From Adiantum capillus-veneris (Eukaryota > Streptophyta > Polypodiopsida > Polypodiales > Pteridaceae): a stretch of DNA of 49,000 nt. Of the stretch, positions 1-14,400 are shown piece by piece (positions within the stretch are counted from its first letter, which is position 1; the number at the start of each line of letters is the position of its first letter). The notes under the pieces were generated by a model. That model was not told the origin of the DNA. It ran no database searches and saw only the letters and a list, made by a program, of their open reading frames with translations. Both the position numbers and the translations under genes were made by a program. The stretch spans positions 47,015,928 to 47,064,927 of the forward strand of contig CM043959.1 in the NCBI GenBank assembly GCA_014529385.2, read 5' to 3'.

Positions 1-3000
1 CACTCCATCTATTGAAAGCCATTATTGCTGCTATTAGCCATTTGTCATGTGAATGAAGCTCTGACTATTTTCTTGGACTATAGGCTAAAGCCTAGCACTA
101 TATATGATGCGAAACATGATGTAGCAGCCATGTAGGAGTTGTGTACTGAAGTGTGACCCCATTACGATGTCATTTGGATGGTTTTTAGTGATTTTGATGC
201 TTTTGATGCCCAAGATCCTCTTTGCTTGCATCATTTTGGAGGTAGAGTTTTTGGTGAGACTTCTTCACAAAATTTGGTGAGATTGATGTCCTTAATGTGC
301 AAGTTGAGTTTGGTCCTCATCTGACCAAGTTATGCTCATTTTGAATCTTGACCAAAAAACACCTAATTAGAATTTTGGAAGTTCACATCACTTCATAGAC
401 TCTTCGTACTTGTATCTTGCTTTTCTTACAATTTTTCTCCATTTTATTTTTGTTTCACTCTCTCTTTAAAAAAAAGAAGCCCATAACCCCAAAGTTTTCA
501 TAAAGAAAAATTGAAGAGAGATCTAATGGTTTTATGGTGGGAAAAATGAGAATCACTTTCTGTTACAAGGGCTAAAGAAACATCTCTTGAACAAGTATCT
601 CCTTCTCTTGAACAAGCATCAGTTGTTGTAAACCCTTAACACTCCCCCTTCCTACTTCATGTTTTCCCTGACATGAGTCAAGGTTTGAAATTTCAGAGTC
701 TCATGTCAAGCTTTCTCTGTCTCCTTGACGAAAGTGAAGGTCTGCACTTGCTCCACCTTTTTTCCTATGGCTTCACTTCTTGAAAATTCCTTTCATGTTG
801 TTTTGCATAGCTCTTGTATAACCATCACATTAGAGTAGAATTTTTAGCAAATTTTCAAGTGATTCCTACTTTGTTCATGCCTTCATGCATCTATTTAGCT
901 TGTTGATTCTCTAGCTTCCTTGAAATGACTATATGATTCATGCAGAATGCACAAAAACTCAAAAATTTTCATTCATGCAAGAATAAGAAAAAATTGAAAA
1001 TTTTCCTGGCTATGATGGATATATATATATTTTTGGATTTGAACCTCATGGACTTGATATACACTGTAAGAATATGCTCTAGTAAAAAAATAATGAAATT
1101 TGGCTGAGTGGTTTGGCTAGAAACTAGGATTTCAATATTAGTTGTAGAGTTTTTGAGCTTTGTACACAGGTTCTAAGCCTCTTTTGAGTTTTGATCTCAT
1201 AGGGGGGCTATTGTCAAAGTGTCTATTGAGTTGTAAAATTCTGTTGGGTTTGTCATCAGTGAAAAACATATAGTGACTTTTTCCTCGGATTGGAGATCTC
1301 ACCTTTGATTGACATCCAGATTTGTGGGCATGTTCCCCATTACATTTTAAGGATAGTGAACCATCTATACCATAAATGTGGCCTCCCATGGAAGACTTTT
1401 ACTACTTTTGAACTTCTGGCAAGGTGAAACAAGGAGGTTCTTAACTGTTTCTCAACATGAATAAGGCAGGGAAAAAATCACGACTTTTTCCTAACTAGCA
1501 CAAATATACAATGTTTCAGTTATGTGACTATTTTCACATGATTATATACTCCCTTGAGAAACACTTGATGTGTCTTTCCATCTATTGGAAGCCATTATTA
1601 CTTCTATTAGCCCTTTGTCGTGTGAATGAAGGTCGGCCTATTTTCTTAGACTATAGACTGAAGCCTAGAACTATGTATGATGCGAGACATGATGTAGCAG
1701 CCATGTAGGAGTTGTGTACTGAAGTGTGACCCCATTACAATGTCATTTGGATGGTTTTTAGTGATTTTGACGCTTTTGATGCCCAAGAGCCACTTTGATT
1801 GCATCATTTTGTAGGTAGAGTTTTTGGTGAGACTCCTTCACAAAATTTGGTGAGATTGATGTCCATAATGTGCAAGTTGATTTTGGTCCTCATCTGACCA
1901 AGTGATGCTCATTTTGAATCTTGACCAAAAAACACCTGATTAGAATTCTGGAAGTTCACGTCACTTCATAGACTCTTCGTACTTGTATCTTGGTTTTCTT
2001 ACAATTTTTCTCGCTTTTTGTTTTGTTTCACTCTCTCTTTAAGAAAAAAAGAAGCCCATAACCCCAAAGTTTTCATAAATAAAAATTGAACAAAGATCTA
2101 ATCGTTTTGTGGTGGGAAAAATGAGAATCACTTTCTGTTACAAGGGCTAAAGAAACCTCTCTTGAACAAGTATCTCCTTCTCTTGAACAAGCATCTCCTT
2201 CTCTTGCAATCCTTCAACACTCCCCTTTCCTACTTCATGTTGTCCCTGACATGAGTCAAGGTCTGAAATTTTAGAGTCTCATGTCAAGCTTTCTCTGTCT
2301 CCTTGAGGAAAGTGAAGGTCCGCACTTGCTCCAAATTTTTTCCTATGGCTTCACTTCTTGAAAATTCCTTTCGTGTTGTTTTGCATAGCTCTTGTATAAC
2401 CATCACATTAGAGTAGCATTTTTAGCAAATTTTCAAGCGATTCCTACTTTGTTCATGCCTTCATGCATCCATTTAGCTTGTTGATTCTCTAGCTTCCTTG
2501 AAATGACTATATGATTCATGCAGAATGCACAAAAACTCAAAAATTTTCATTCATGCAAGAATAAGAAAAATTTGAAAATTTTCCTGGCTATGACGGATAT
2601 ATATATTTTTTGGATTTGAACCTCATGAGCTTGATATACAATGTAAGAATATGTTCTAGTAAAAAAATAATGAAATTTGGCTGAGTGGTTTGGCTAGAAA
2701 CTAGGTTTCATCATTAGTTGTAGAGTTTTTGAGCTTTGTACACAGGTTCTAAGCCTCTTTTGAGTTTTGATCTCATAGGGGGGCTATTGTCAAAGTGTCT
2801 TTTGAGTTGTAAAATTTTGTTGGGTGTGTCATCAATGAAAAACATATATTGACTTTTTCCTCGGATTGGAGATCTCACCTCTGATTGACATCCAGATTTG
2901 TGGGCATGTTCCCCATTACGTTTGAAGGATATTGAACCATCTATACCATAAATATGGCCTCCTATGGAAGATTTTTACCACTTTTGAACTTCTTGCAAGG

Positions 3001-6000
3001 TGAAACAAGGAGGTTCTTAACTGTTGCTCAACATGAATAAGGTAGGGAAAAAATTACGACTTTTTCCTAACTAGCACAAATATACAAATTTTCAGTTATG
3101 TGACTATTTTCACATGAACATATACTCCCTTGAGACACACTTGATGTGTCACTCCATTTATTGGAAGCAAGTATTGCTGCTATTAGCCATTTGTCGTGTG
3201 AATGAAGCTCTGACTATTTTCTTGGACTATAGGCTAAAGCCTAGCACTATATATGATGCGAAACATGATGTAGCAGCCATGTAGGAGTTGTGTACTGAAG
3301 TGTGACCCCATTACGATGTCATTTGGATGGTTTTTAGTGATTTTGATGCTTTTGATGCCCAAGATCCTCTTTGCTTGCATCATTTTGGAGGTAGAGTTTT
3401 TGGTGAGACTTCTTCACAAAATTTGGTGAGATTGATGTCCTTAATGTGCAAGTTGAGTTTGGTCCTCATCTGACCAAGTTATGCTCATTTTGAATCTTGA
3501 CCAAAAAACACCTAATTAGAATTTTGGAAGTTCACATCACTTCATAGACTCTTCGTACTTGTATCTTGCTTTTCTTACAATTTTTCTCCATTTTATTTTT
3601 GTTTCACTCTCTCTTTAAAAAAAAGAAGCCCATAACCCCAAAGTTTTCATAAAGAAAAATTGAAGAGAGATCTAATGGTTTTATGGTGGGAAAAATGAGA
3701 ATCACTTTCTGTTACAAGGGCTAAAGAAACATCTCTTGAACAAGCATCAGTTGTTGTAAACCCTTAACACTCCCCCTTCCTACTTCATGTTTTCCCTGAC
3801 ATGAGTCAAGGTTTGAAATTTCAGAGTCTCATGTCAAGCTTTCTCTGTCTCCTTGACGAAAGTGAAGGTCTGCACTTGCTCCACCTTTTTTCCTATGGCT
3901 TCACTTCTTGAAAATTCCTTTCATGTTGTTTTGCATAGCTCTTGTATAACCATCACATTAGAGTAGAATTTTTAGCAAATTTTCAAGTGATTCCTACTTT
4001 GTTCATGCCTTCATGCATCTATTTAGCTTGTTGATTCTCTAGCTTCCTTGAAATGACTATATGATTCACGCAGAATGCACAAAAACTCAAAAATTTTCAT
4101 TCATGCAAGAATAAGAAAAAATTGAAAATTTTCCTGGCTATGATGGATATATATATATTTTTGGATTTGAACCTCATGGACTTGATATACACTGTAAGAA
4201 TATGCTCTAGTAAAAAAATAATGAAATTTGGCTGAGTGGTTTGGCTAGAAACTAGGATTTCAATATTAGTTGTAGAGTTTTTGAGCTTTGTACACAGGTT
4301 CTAAGCCTCTTTTGAGTTTTGATCTCATAGGGGGGCTATTGTCAAAGTGTCTATTGAGTTGTAAAATTCTGTTGGGTTTGTCATCAGTGAAAAACATATA
4401 GTGACTTTTTCCTCGGATTGGAGATCTCACCTTTGATTGACATCCAGATTTGTGGGCATGTTCCCCATTACATTTTAAGGATAGTGAACCATCTATACCA
4501 TAAATGTGGCCTCCCATGGAAGACTTTTACTACTTTTGAACTTCTGGCAAGGTGAAACAAGGAGGTTCTTAACTGTTTCTCAACATGAATAAGGCAGGGA
4601 AAAAATCACGACTTTTTCCTAACTAGCACAAATATACAATGTTTCAGTTATGTGACTATTTTCACATGATTATATACTCCCTTGAGAAACACTTGATGTG
4701 TCTTTCCATCTATTGGAAGCCATTATTACTTCTATTAGCCCTTTGTCGTGTGAATGAAGGTCGGCCTATTTTCTTAGACTATAGACTGAAGCCTAGAACT
4801 ATGTATGATGCGAGACATGATGTAGCAGCCATGTAGGAGTTGTGTACTGAAGTGTGACCCCATTACAATGTCATTTGGATGGTTTTTAGTGATTTTGACG
4901 CTTTTGATGCCCAAGAGCCACTTTGATTGCATCATTTTGTAGGTAGAGTTTTTGGTGAGACTCCTTCACAAAATTTGGTGAGATTGATGTCCATAATGTG
5001 CAAGTTGATTTTGGTCCTCATCTGACCAAGTGATGCTCATTTTGAATCTTGACCAAAAAACACCTGATTAGAATTTTGGAAGTTCACGTCACTTCATAGA
5101 CTCTTCGTACTTGTATCTTGGTTTTCTTACAATTTTTCTCGCTTTTTGTTTTGTTTCACTCTCTCTTTAAGAAAAAAAGAAGCCCATAACCCCAAAGTTT
5201 TCATAAATAAAAATTGAACAAAGATCTAATCGTTTTGTGGTGGGAAAAATGAGAATCACTTTCTGTTACAAGGGCTAAAGAACCCTCTCTTGAACAAGTA
5301 TCTCCTTCTCTTGAACAAGCATCTCCTTCTCTTGCAATCCTTCAACACTCCCCTTTCCTACTTCATGTTGTCCCTGACATGAGTCAAGGTCTGAAATTTT
5401 AGAGTCTCATGTCAAGCTTTCTCTGTCTCCTTGAGGAAAGTGAAGGTCCGCACTTGCTCCAAATTTTTTCCTATGGCTTCACTTCTTGAAAATTCCTTTC
5501 GTGTTGTTTTGCATAGCTCTTGTATAACCATCACATTAGAGTAGCATTTTTAGCAAATTTTCAAGCGATTCCTACTTTGTTCATGCCTTCATGCATCCAT
5601 TTAGCTTGTTGATTCTCTAGCTTCCTTGAAATGACTATATGATTCATGCAGAATGCACAAAAACTCAAAAATTTTCATTCATGCAAGAATAAGAAAAATT
5701 TGAAAATTTTCCTGGCTATGACGGATATATATATTTTTTGGATTTGAACCTCATGAGCTTGATATACAATGTAAGAATATGTTCTAGTAAAAAAATAATG
5801 AAATTTGGCTGAGTGGTTTGGCTAGAAACTAGGTTTCATCATTAGTTGTAGAGTTTTTGAGCTTTGTACACAGGTTCTAAGCCTCTTTTGAGTTTTGATC
5901 TCATAGGGGGGCTATTGTCAAAGTGTCTTTTGAGTTGTAAAATTTTGTTGGGTGTGTCATCAATGAAAAACATATATTGACTTTTTCCTCGGATTGGAGA

Positions 6001-6656
6001 TCTCACCTCTGATTGACATCCAGATTTGTAGGCATGTTCCCCATTACGTTTGAAGGATAGTGAAGCATCTATACCATAAATATGGCCTCCTATGGAAGAT
6101 TTTTACCACTTTTGAACTTCTTGCAAGGTGAAACAAGGAGGTTCTTAACTGTTGCTCAACATGAATAAGGTAGGGAAAAAATCACGACTTTTTCCTAACT
6201 AGCACAAATATACAAATTTTCAGTTATGTGACTATTTTCACATGAACATATACTCCCTTGAGACACACTTGATGTGTCACTCCATTTATTGGAAGCAAGT
6301 ATTGCTGCTATTAGCCATTTGTCGTGTGAATGAAGCTCTGACTATTTTCTTGGACTATAGGCTAAAGCCTAGCACTATATATGATGCGAAACATGATGTA
6401 GCAGCCATGTAGGAGTTGTGTACTGAAGTGTGACCCCATTACGATGTCATTTGGATGGTTTTTAGTGATTTTGATGCTTTTGATGCCCAAGATCCTCTTT
6501 GCTTGCATCATTTTGGAGGTAGAGTTTTTGGTGAGACTTCTTCACAAAATTTGGTGAGATTGATGTCCTTAATGTGCAAGTTGAGTTTGGTCCTCATCTG
6601 ACCAAGTTATGCTCATTTTGAATCTTGACCAAAAAACACCTAATTAGAATTTTGGA
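1..6656. repeat. Higher-order repeat block A (dimer period 3,128 bp)
   Basis: Alternate units are almost identical: 1141 pairs with 4269 and 2717 pairs with 5845, both at offset 3,128, while adjacent units differ more. The two unit types alternate, one with CAATATTAGTTG and one with CATCATTAGTTG at the anchor. About 2.1 dimers are present. The first copy has a second CTTGAACAAG word near 580-616 that the copy near 3,740 lacks, a 21-bp slip between short direct repeats. Close identity to the third dimer fades near 6,660. Confidence 0.75.
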
Positions 6657-6922
6657 AGTTCACGTCACTTCATAGACTATTCGTACTTGTATCTTGGTTT
6701 TCTTACAATTTTTCTCGCTTTTTTTTTTGTTTCACTCTCTCTTTAAGAAAAAAAGAAGCCCATAACCCGAAAGTTTTCATAAATAAAAATTGAACAAAGA
6801 TCTAATGGTTTTGTGGTGCGAAAAATAAGAATCACTTTCTGTTATACAAGGGCTAAAGAAACCTCTCTTGCACAAGTATCTCCTTCTCTTGAACAAGCAT
6901 ATGTTGTTGTAATCCTTCAACA

Positions 6923-7700
6923 CTCCCCCTTCCTACTTCATGTTGTCCTTGACATGAGTCAAGGTCTGAAATTTTAGAGTCTCATGTCAAGCTTTCTCTG
7001 TCTCCTTGAGAAAAGTGAAGGTCCACACTTGCTCCAAATTTTTTCCTATGGCTTCACTTCTTGAAAATTCCTTTCGTGTTGTTTTGCATAGCTCTTGTAT
7101 AATCATCACATCAGAGTAGCATTTTTAGCAAATTTTCAAGCGATTCCTACTTTGTTCATGCCTTCATGCATCTATTTAGCTTGTTGATTCTCTAACTTCC
7201 TTGAAATGACTATATGATTCATGCAGAATGCACAAAAACTCAAAAATTTTCATTCATGCAAGAATAAGAAAAAATTGAAAATTTTCCTGGCTATGATGGA
7301 TATAATTTTTTTTTGGATTTGAACCTCATGGGCTCTAGTAAAAAAATAATGAAATTTGGCTGAGTGGGTTGTCTAGAAACTAGGTTTGAATATTAGTTGT
7401 AGAGTTTTTGAGCTTTGTACACAGGTTCTAAGCCTCTTTTGAGTTTTGATCTCATAGGGGGGCTATTGTCAAAGTGTCTTTTGAGTTGTAAAATTTTGTT
7501 GGGTATGTCATCAGTGAAAAACATATAGTGACTTTTTCCTCGGATTGGAGATCTCACCTCTGATTGACAGCCAGATTTGTGGGCATGTTCCCCATTATGT
7601 TTCAAGGATAGTGAACCATCTATACCATAAACGTGGCCTCCTATGGAAGATTTTGACCACTTTTGAACTTCTGGCAAGGTGAAACAAGGAGGTTCTTAGC
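6923..7700 (-). pseudogene. Internal segment with copia-like pol remnants (representative)
   Basis: Just after the LTR-like end, the minus strand has an open frame (7677 to 7393, 94 codons in this unit, 64-83 in others). It contains SHYMFFTDD followed by LKRHFD, which resembles the start of the copia integrase core (ryFltFIDDysr...yFlk.k). Near the other end, just before the purine tract, broken frames contain HER and EQV-like pieces similar to the end of copia RNase H (HeRtKHIev... and eqvADlfTK). If this is right, most of gag and pol has been deleted, as in miniature non-autonomous elements. The similarity is short and judged by eye; no intact domain remains. Equivalent segments lie between all successive LTR-like copies, for example 642-1445, 2220-3021 and 16336-17140. 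Confidence 0.45.
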
Positions 7701-8472
7701 TGTTGCTCAACATAAATAAGGCAGGGAAAAAATCAAGACTTTTTCCTAGCTAGCACAAATATACAAATTTTCAGTTATGTGACTATTTTCACATGAACAT
7801 ATACTCCCTTGAAACACACTTGATGTGTCACTCCATCTATTGGAAGCAATTATTGCTGTTATTAGCCATTTGTCGTGTGAATGAAGCTCTGACTATTTTC
7901 TTGGACTATAAGCTGAAGCCTGGCACTATGTATGATGCGAGACATGATGTAGCAGCCATGTAGGAGTTGTGTACTGAAGTGTGACCTCATTACGATGTCA
8001 TTTGGATGGTTTTTTAGTGATTTTGATGCTTTTGATGCCCAAGATCCTCTTTGCTTGCATCATTTTGCAGAGAGAGTTTTTGGTGAGACTCCTTCACAAA
8101 ATTTGGTGAGATTGATGTCCTTAATGTGCAAGTTGAGTTTGGTCCTCATCTGACCAAGTGATGCTCATTTTGAATCTTGACCAAAAAACACCTAATTAGA
8201 ATTTTGGAAGTTCACGTCACTTCATAGACTGTTCGTACTTGTATCTTGGTTTTCTTACAATTTTTCTCGCTTTTTGTTTTGTTTCACTCTCTCTTTAAGA
8301 AAAAAAGAAGCCCATAACCCCAAAGTTTTCATAAATAAAAATTTAACAAACATCTAATGGTTTTGTGGTGGGAAAAATGAGAATCACTTTCTGTTACAAG
8401 GGCTAAAGAAACATCTCTTGAACAAGTATCTCCTTCTCTTGAACAAGCATCAATTGTTGTAAACCCTTAACA
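7701..8472 (-). repeat. LTR-like segment of the array (representative copy)
   Basis: On the minus strand the segment opens TGTTAAGG right after a purine tract and closes ...GAGCAACA. Sister copies open TGTTGAAG, so the ends form TGTTG/CAACA inverted termini typical of LTRs. The other complete copies are at 1446-2219, 3022-3769, 4574-5347, 6150-6922, 9279-10050, 10857-11615, 12422-13193, 13999-14757 and 15564-16335. Partial copies lie at the window edge (ending at 641) and at 17,141-17,735. Lengths run from 748 to 774 bp, with the shorter ones explained by small deletions. I could not identify a tRNA primer site after the CA end, which is the main gap in the LTR reading. Confidence 0.6.
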
Positions 8473-11400
8473 CTCCCCCTTCCTACTTCATGTTGTCCAT
8501 GACATGAGTCAAGGTTTGAAATTTCAGAGTCTCATGTCAAGCTTTCTCTGTCTCCTTGAGGAAAGTGAAGGTCTGCACTTGCTCCACCTTTTTTCCTATG
8601 GCTTCACTTCTTGAAAATTCCTTTCGTGTTGTTTTGCATAGCTCTTGTATAACCATCACATGAGAGTAGAATCTTTAGCAAATTTTCAAGTGATTCCTAC
8701 TTTATTCATGCCTTCATGCATCTATTTATCTTGTTGATTCTCTAGCTTCCTTGAAATGACTATATGATTCATGCAGAATGCACAAAAACTCAAAAATTTT
8801 CATTCATGCAAGAATAAGAAAAAATTGAAAATTTTCCTGGCTATGATGGATATATATATATATTTTTGGATTCGAACCTCATGGACTTGATATACACTGT
8901 AAGAATATGCTCTAGTAAAAAAATAATGAAATTTGGATGAGTGGTTTGGCTAGAAACTAGGATTTCAATATTATTTGTAGAGTTTTTGAGCTTTGTACAC
9001 AGGTTCTAAGCCTCTTTTGAGTTTTGATCTCATAGGGGGGCTATTGTCAAAGTGTCTTTTGAGTTGTAAAATTTTATTGGGTGTGTCATCAGTGAAAAAC
9101 ATATAGTGACTTTTTCCTCGGATTGGAGATCTCACCTCTGATTGACTTCCAGATTTCTCTGCATGTTCCCCATTACGTTTTAAGGATAGTGAAGTATCTA
9201 TACCATAAATGTGGCCTCCCATGGAAGATTTTTACCACTTTTGAACTTCTCGCAAGGTGAAACAAGGAGGTTCTTAGCTGTTGCTCAACATGAATAAGGC
9301 AGGGAAAAACTCACGACTTTTTCCTAGCTAGCACAAATATACAATTTTTCAGTTATGTGACTATTTTCACATAAACATATACTCCCTTGAGACACACTTG
9401 ATGTGTCACTCCATCTATTGGAAGCCATTATTGCTGCTATTAGCCATTTTTCGTGTGAATGAAGCTCTGACTATTTTCTTGGACTATAGGCTGAAGCCTG
9501 GCACTATGTATGATGCGAGACATGATGTAGCAGCCATGTAGGAGTTGTGTACTGAAGTGTGACCTCATTACGATTTCATTTGGATGGTTTTTTAGTGATT
9601 TTGATGCTTTTGATGCCCAAGATCCTCTTTGCTTGCATCATTTTGCAGGTAGAGTTTTTGGTGAGACTCCTTCACAAAATTTGGTGAGATTGATGTCCTT
9701 AATGTGCAAGTTGAGTTTGGTCCTCATCTGACCAAGTTATGCTGATTTTGAATCTTGACCAAAAAACACCTAATTAGAATTTTGGAAGTTCACGTCACTT
9801 CATAGACTCTTCATACTTGTATCTTGCTTTTCTTTCAATTTTTCTCGCTTTTTGTTTGGTTTCACTCTCTCTTTAAGAAAAAAAGAAGCCCATAATCCCA
9901 AAGTTTTCATAAAGAAAAATTGAAGAGAGATCTAATGGTTTTGTGGTGGAAAAAATGACAATCAGTTTCTGTTACAAGGGCTAAAGAAACATCTCTTGAA
10001 CAAGTATCTCCTTCCCTTGAACAAGCATATGTTGTTGTAATCCTTCAACACTCCCCCTTCCTACTTCATGTTGTCCCTGACATGCGTCAAGGTTTGAAAT
10101 TTCAGAGTCTCATGTCAAGCTTTCTCTGTCTCCTTGAGGAAAGTGAAGGTCCGCACTTGCTTCAACATTTTTCCTATGGCTTCACTTCTTGAAAATTCCT
10201 TTCGTGTTGCTTTGTATAGGTCTTGTATAACCATCATATCATAGTAGAATTTTTAGCAAATTTTCAAGCGATTCCTACTTTGTTCATGCCTTCATGCATC
10301 TATTTAGCTTGTTGATTCTCTAGCTTCCTTGAAATGACTATATGATTCATGCAGAATGCACAAAAACTCAAAAATTTTCATTCATGCAAGACTAAGAAAA
10401 AACTGAAAATTTGCCTGGCTATGATGGATATATATATTTCTTGGATTTGAACCTCATGGGCTTGATATACACTGTAAGAATATGCTCTATTAAAAAAATA
10501 ATGAAATTTGGCTGAGTGGTTTGGCTAGAAACTAGGATTTCAATATTAGTTGTAGATTTTTTGAGCTTTGTGCACAGATTCTAAGCCTCTTTTGAGTTTT
10601 GATCTCATAGGGGGGGGCTATTGTCAAAGTGTCTATTGAGTTGTAAAATTTTGTTGGGTGTGTCATCAGTGAAGAACATATAGTGACTTTTTTTCTCGGA
10701 TTGGAGATCTCACCTCTGATTGACTTCCAGATTTGTGGGCATGTTCCCCATTACGTTTTAAGGATAGTGAACCATCTATACCATAAATGTGGCCTCCCAT
10801 GGAAGATCTTTACCACTTTTGAACTTCTTGCAAGGTGAAACAAGGAGGTTCTTAGCTGTTGCTCAACATGAATAAGGCAGGCAAAAAATCATGGCTTTTT
10901 CCTAACTAGCACAAATATACGATTTTTCAGTTATGTGACTATTTTCACATGAACATATACTCCCTTGAGACACACTTGATGTGTCACTCCATCTATTGGA
11001 AGCCTCTATTGCTGCTATTAGCCATTTGTCGTGTGAATGAAGCTCTGACTTTAGGCTGAAGCCTGGCACTATGTATGATGCGAGACATGATGTAGCAGCC
11101 ATGTAGGAGTTGTGTACTGAAGTGTGACCTCATTACGATGTCATTTGGATGGTTTTTTAGTGATTTTGATGCTTTTGATGCCCAAGATCCTCTTTGCTTG
11201 CATCATTTTGCAGAGAGAGTTTTTGGTGAGACTCCTTCACAAAATTTGGTGAGATTGATGTCCTTAATGTGCAAGTTGAGTTTGGTCCTCATCTGACCAA
11301 GTGATGCTCATTTTGAATCTTGACCAAAAAACACCTAATTAGAATTTTGGAAGTTCACGTCACTTCATAGACTCTTCGTACTTGTATCTTGGTTTTCTTA

Positions 11401-14400
11401 CAATTTTTCTCGCTTTTTGTTTTGTTTCACTCTCTCTTTAAGAAAAAAAGAAGCCCATAACCCCAAAGTTTTCATAAATAAAAATTTAACAAACATCTAA
11501 TGGTTTTGTGGTGGGAAAAATGAGAATCACTTTCTGTAACAAGGGCTAAAGAAACATCTCTTGAACAAGTATCTCCTTCTCTTGAACAAGCATCAATTGT
11601 TGTAAACCCTTAACACTCCCCCTTCCTACTTCATGTTGTCCATGACATGAGTCAAGGTTTGAAATTTCAGAGTCTCATGTCAAGCTTTCTCTGTCTCCTT
11701 GAGGAAAGTGAAGGTCTGCACTTGCTCCACCTTTTTTCCTATGGCTTCACTTCTTGAAAATTCCTTTCGTGTTGTTTTGCATAGCTCTTGTATAACCATC
11801 ACATGAGAGTAGAATTTTTAGCAAATTTTCAAGTGATTCCTACTTTGTTCATGCCTTCATGCATCTATTTATCTTGTTGATTCTCTAGCTTCCTTGAAAT
11901 GACTATATGATTCATGCAGAATGCACAAAAACTCAAAAATTTTCATTCATGCAAGAATAAGAAAAAATTGAAAATTTTCCTGGCTATGATGGATATATAT
12001 ATATATTTTTGGATTTGAACCTCATGGACTTGATATACACTGTAAGAATATGCTCTAGTAAAAAAATAATGAAATTTGGATGAGTGGTTTGGCTAGAAAC
12101 TAGGATTTCAATATTATTTGTAGTGTTTTTGAGCTTTGTACACAGGTTCTAAGCCTCTTTTGAGTTTTGATCTCATAGGGGGGCTATTGTCAAAGTGTCT
12201 TTTGAGTTGTAAAATTTTATTGGGTGTGTCATCAGTGAAAAACATATAGTGACTTTTTCCTCGGATTGGAGATCTCACCTCTGATTGACTTCCAGATTTC
12301 TCTGCATGTTCCCCATTACGTTTTAAGGATAGTGAAGTATCTATACCATAAATGTGGCCTCCCATGGAAGACTTTTACCACTTTTGAACTTCTGGCAAGG
12401 TGAAACAAGGAGGTTCTTAGTTGTTGCTCAACATGAATAAGGCAGGGAAAAAATCACGACTTTTTCCTAGCTAGCACAAATATACAATTTTTCAGTTATG
12501 TGACTATTTTCACATAAACATATACTCCCTTGAGACACACTTGATGTGTCACTCCATCTATTGGAAGCCATTATTGCTGCTATTAGCCATTTTTCGTGTG
12601 AATGAAGCTCTCACTATTTTCTTGGACTATAGGCTGAAGCCTGGCACTATGTATGATGCGAGACATGATGTAGCAGCCATGTAGGAGTTGTGTACTGAAG
12701 TGTGACCTCATTACGATTTCATTTGGATGGTTTTTTAGTGATTTTGATGCTTTTGATGCCCAAGATCCTCTTTGCTTGCATCATTTTGCAGGTAGAGTTT
12801 TTGGTGAGACTCCTTCACAAAATTTGGTGAGATTGATGTCCTTAATGTGCAAGTTGAGTTTGGTCCTCATCTGACCAAGTTATGCTGATTTTGAATCTTG
12901 ACCAAAAAACACCTAATTAGAATTTTGGAAGTTCACGTCACTTCATAGACTCTTCATACTTGTATCTTGCTTTTCTTTCAATTTTTCTCGCTTTTTGTTT
13001 GGTTTCACTCTCTCTTTAAGAAAAAAAGAAGCCCATAATCCCAAAGTTTTCATAAAGAAAAATTGAAGAGAGATCTAATGGTTTTGTGGTGGAAAAAATG
13101 ACAATCAGTTTCTGTTACAAGGGCTAAAGAAACATCTCTTGAACAAGTATCTCCTTCCCTTGAACAAGCATATGTTGTTGTAATCCTTCAACACTCCCCC
13201 TTCCTACTTCATGTTGTCCCTGACATGCGTCAAGGTTTGAAATTTCAGAGTCTCATGTCAAGCTTTCTCTGTCTCCTTGAGGAAAGTGAAGGTCCGCACT
13301 TGCTTCAACATTTTTCCTATGGCTTCACTTCTTGAAAATTCCTTTCGTGTTGCTTTGTATAGGTCTTGTATAACCATCATATCATAGTAGAATTTTTAGC
13401 AAATTTTCAAGCGATTCCTACTTTGTTCATGCCTTCATGCATCTATTTAGCTTGTTGATTCTCTAGCTTCCTTGAAATGACTATATGATTCATGCAGAAT
13501 GCACAAAAACTCAAAAATTTTCATTCATGCAAGACTAAGAAAAAACTGAAAATTTGCCTGGCTATGATGGATATATATATTTTTTGGATTTGAACCTCAT
13601 GGGCTTGATATACACTGTAAGAATATGCTCTATTAAAAAAATAATGAAATTTGGCTGAGTGGTTTGGCTAGAAACTAGGATTTCAATATTAGTTGTAGAT
13701 TTTTTGAGCTTTGTGCACAGATTCTAAGCCTCTTTTGAGTTTTGATCTCATAGGGGGGGGCTATTGTCAAAGTGTCTATTGAGTTGTAAAATTTTGTTGG
13801 GTGTGTCATCAGTGAAGAACATATAGTGACTTTTTTCTCGGATTGGAGATCTCACCTCTGATTGACTTCCAGATTTGTGGGCATGTTCCCCATTACGTTT
13901 TAAGGATAGTGAACCATCTATACCATAAATGTGGCCTCCCATGGAAGATCTTTACCACTTTTGAACTTCTTGCAAGGTGAAACAAGGAGGTTCTTAGCTG
14001 TTGCTCAACATGAATAAGGCAGGCAAAAAATCATGGCTTTTTCCTAACTAGCACAAATATACGATTTTTCAGTTATGTGACTATTTTCACATGAACATAT
14101 ACTCCCTTGAGACACACTTGATGTGTCACTCCATCTATTGGAAGCCTCTATTGCTGCTATTAGCCATTTGTCGTGTGAATGAAGCTCTGACTTTAGGCTG
14201 AAGCCTGGCACTATGTATGATGCGAGACATGATGTAGCAGCCATGTAGGAGTTGTGTACTGAAGTGTGACCTCATTACGATGTCATTTGGATGGTTTTTT
14301 AGTGATTTTGATGCTTTTGATGCCCAAGATCCTCTTTGCTTGCATCATTTTGCAGAGAGAGTTTTTGGTGAGACTCCTTCACAAAATTTGGTGAGATTGA

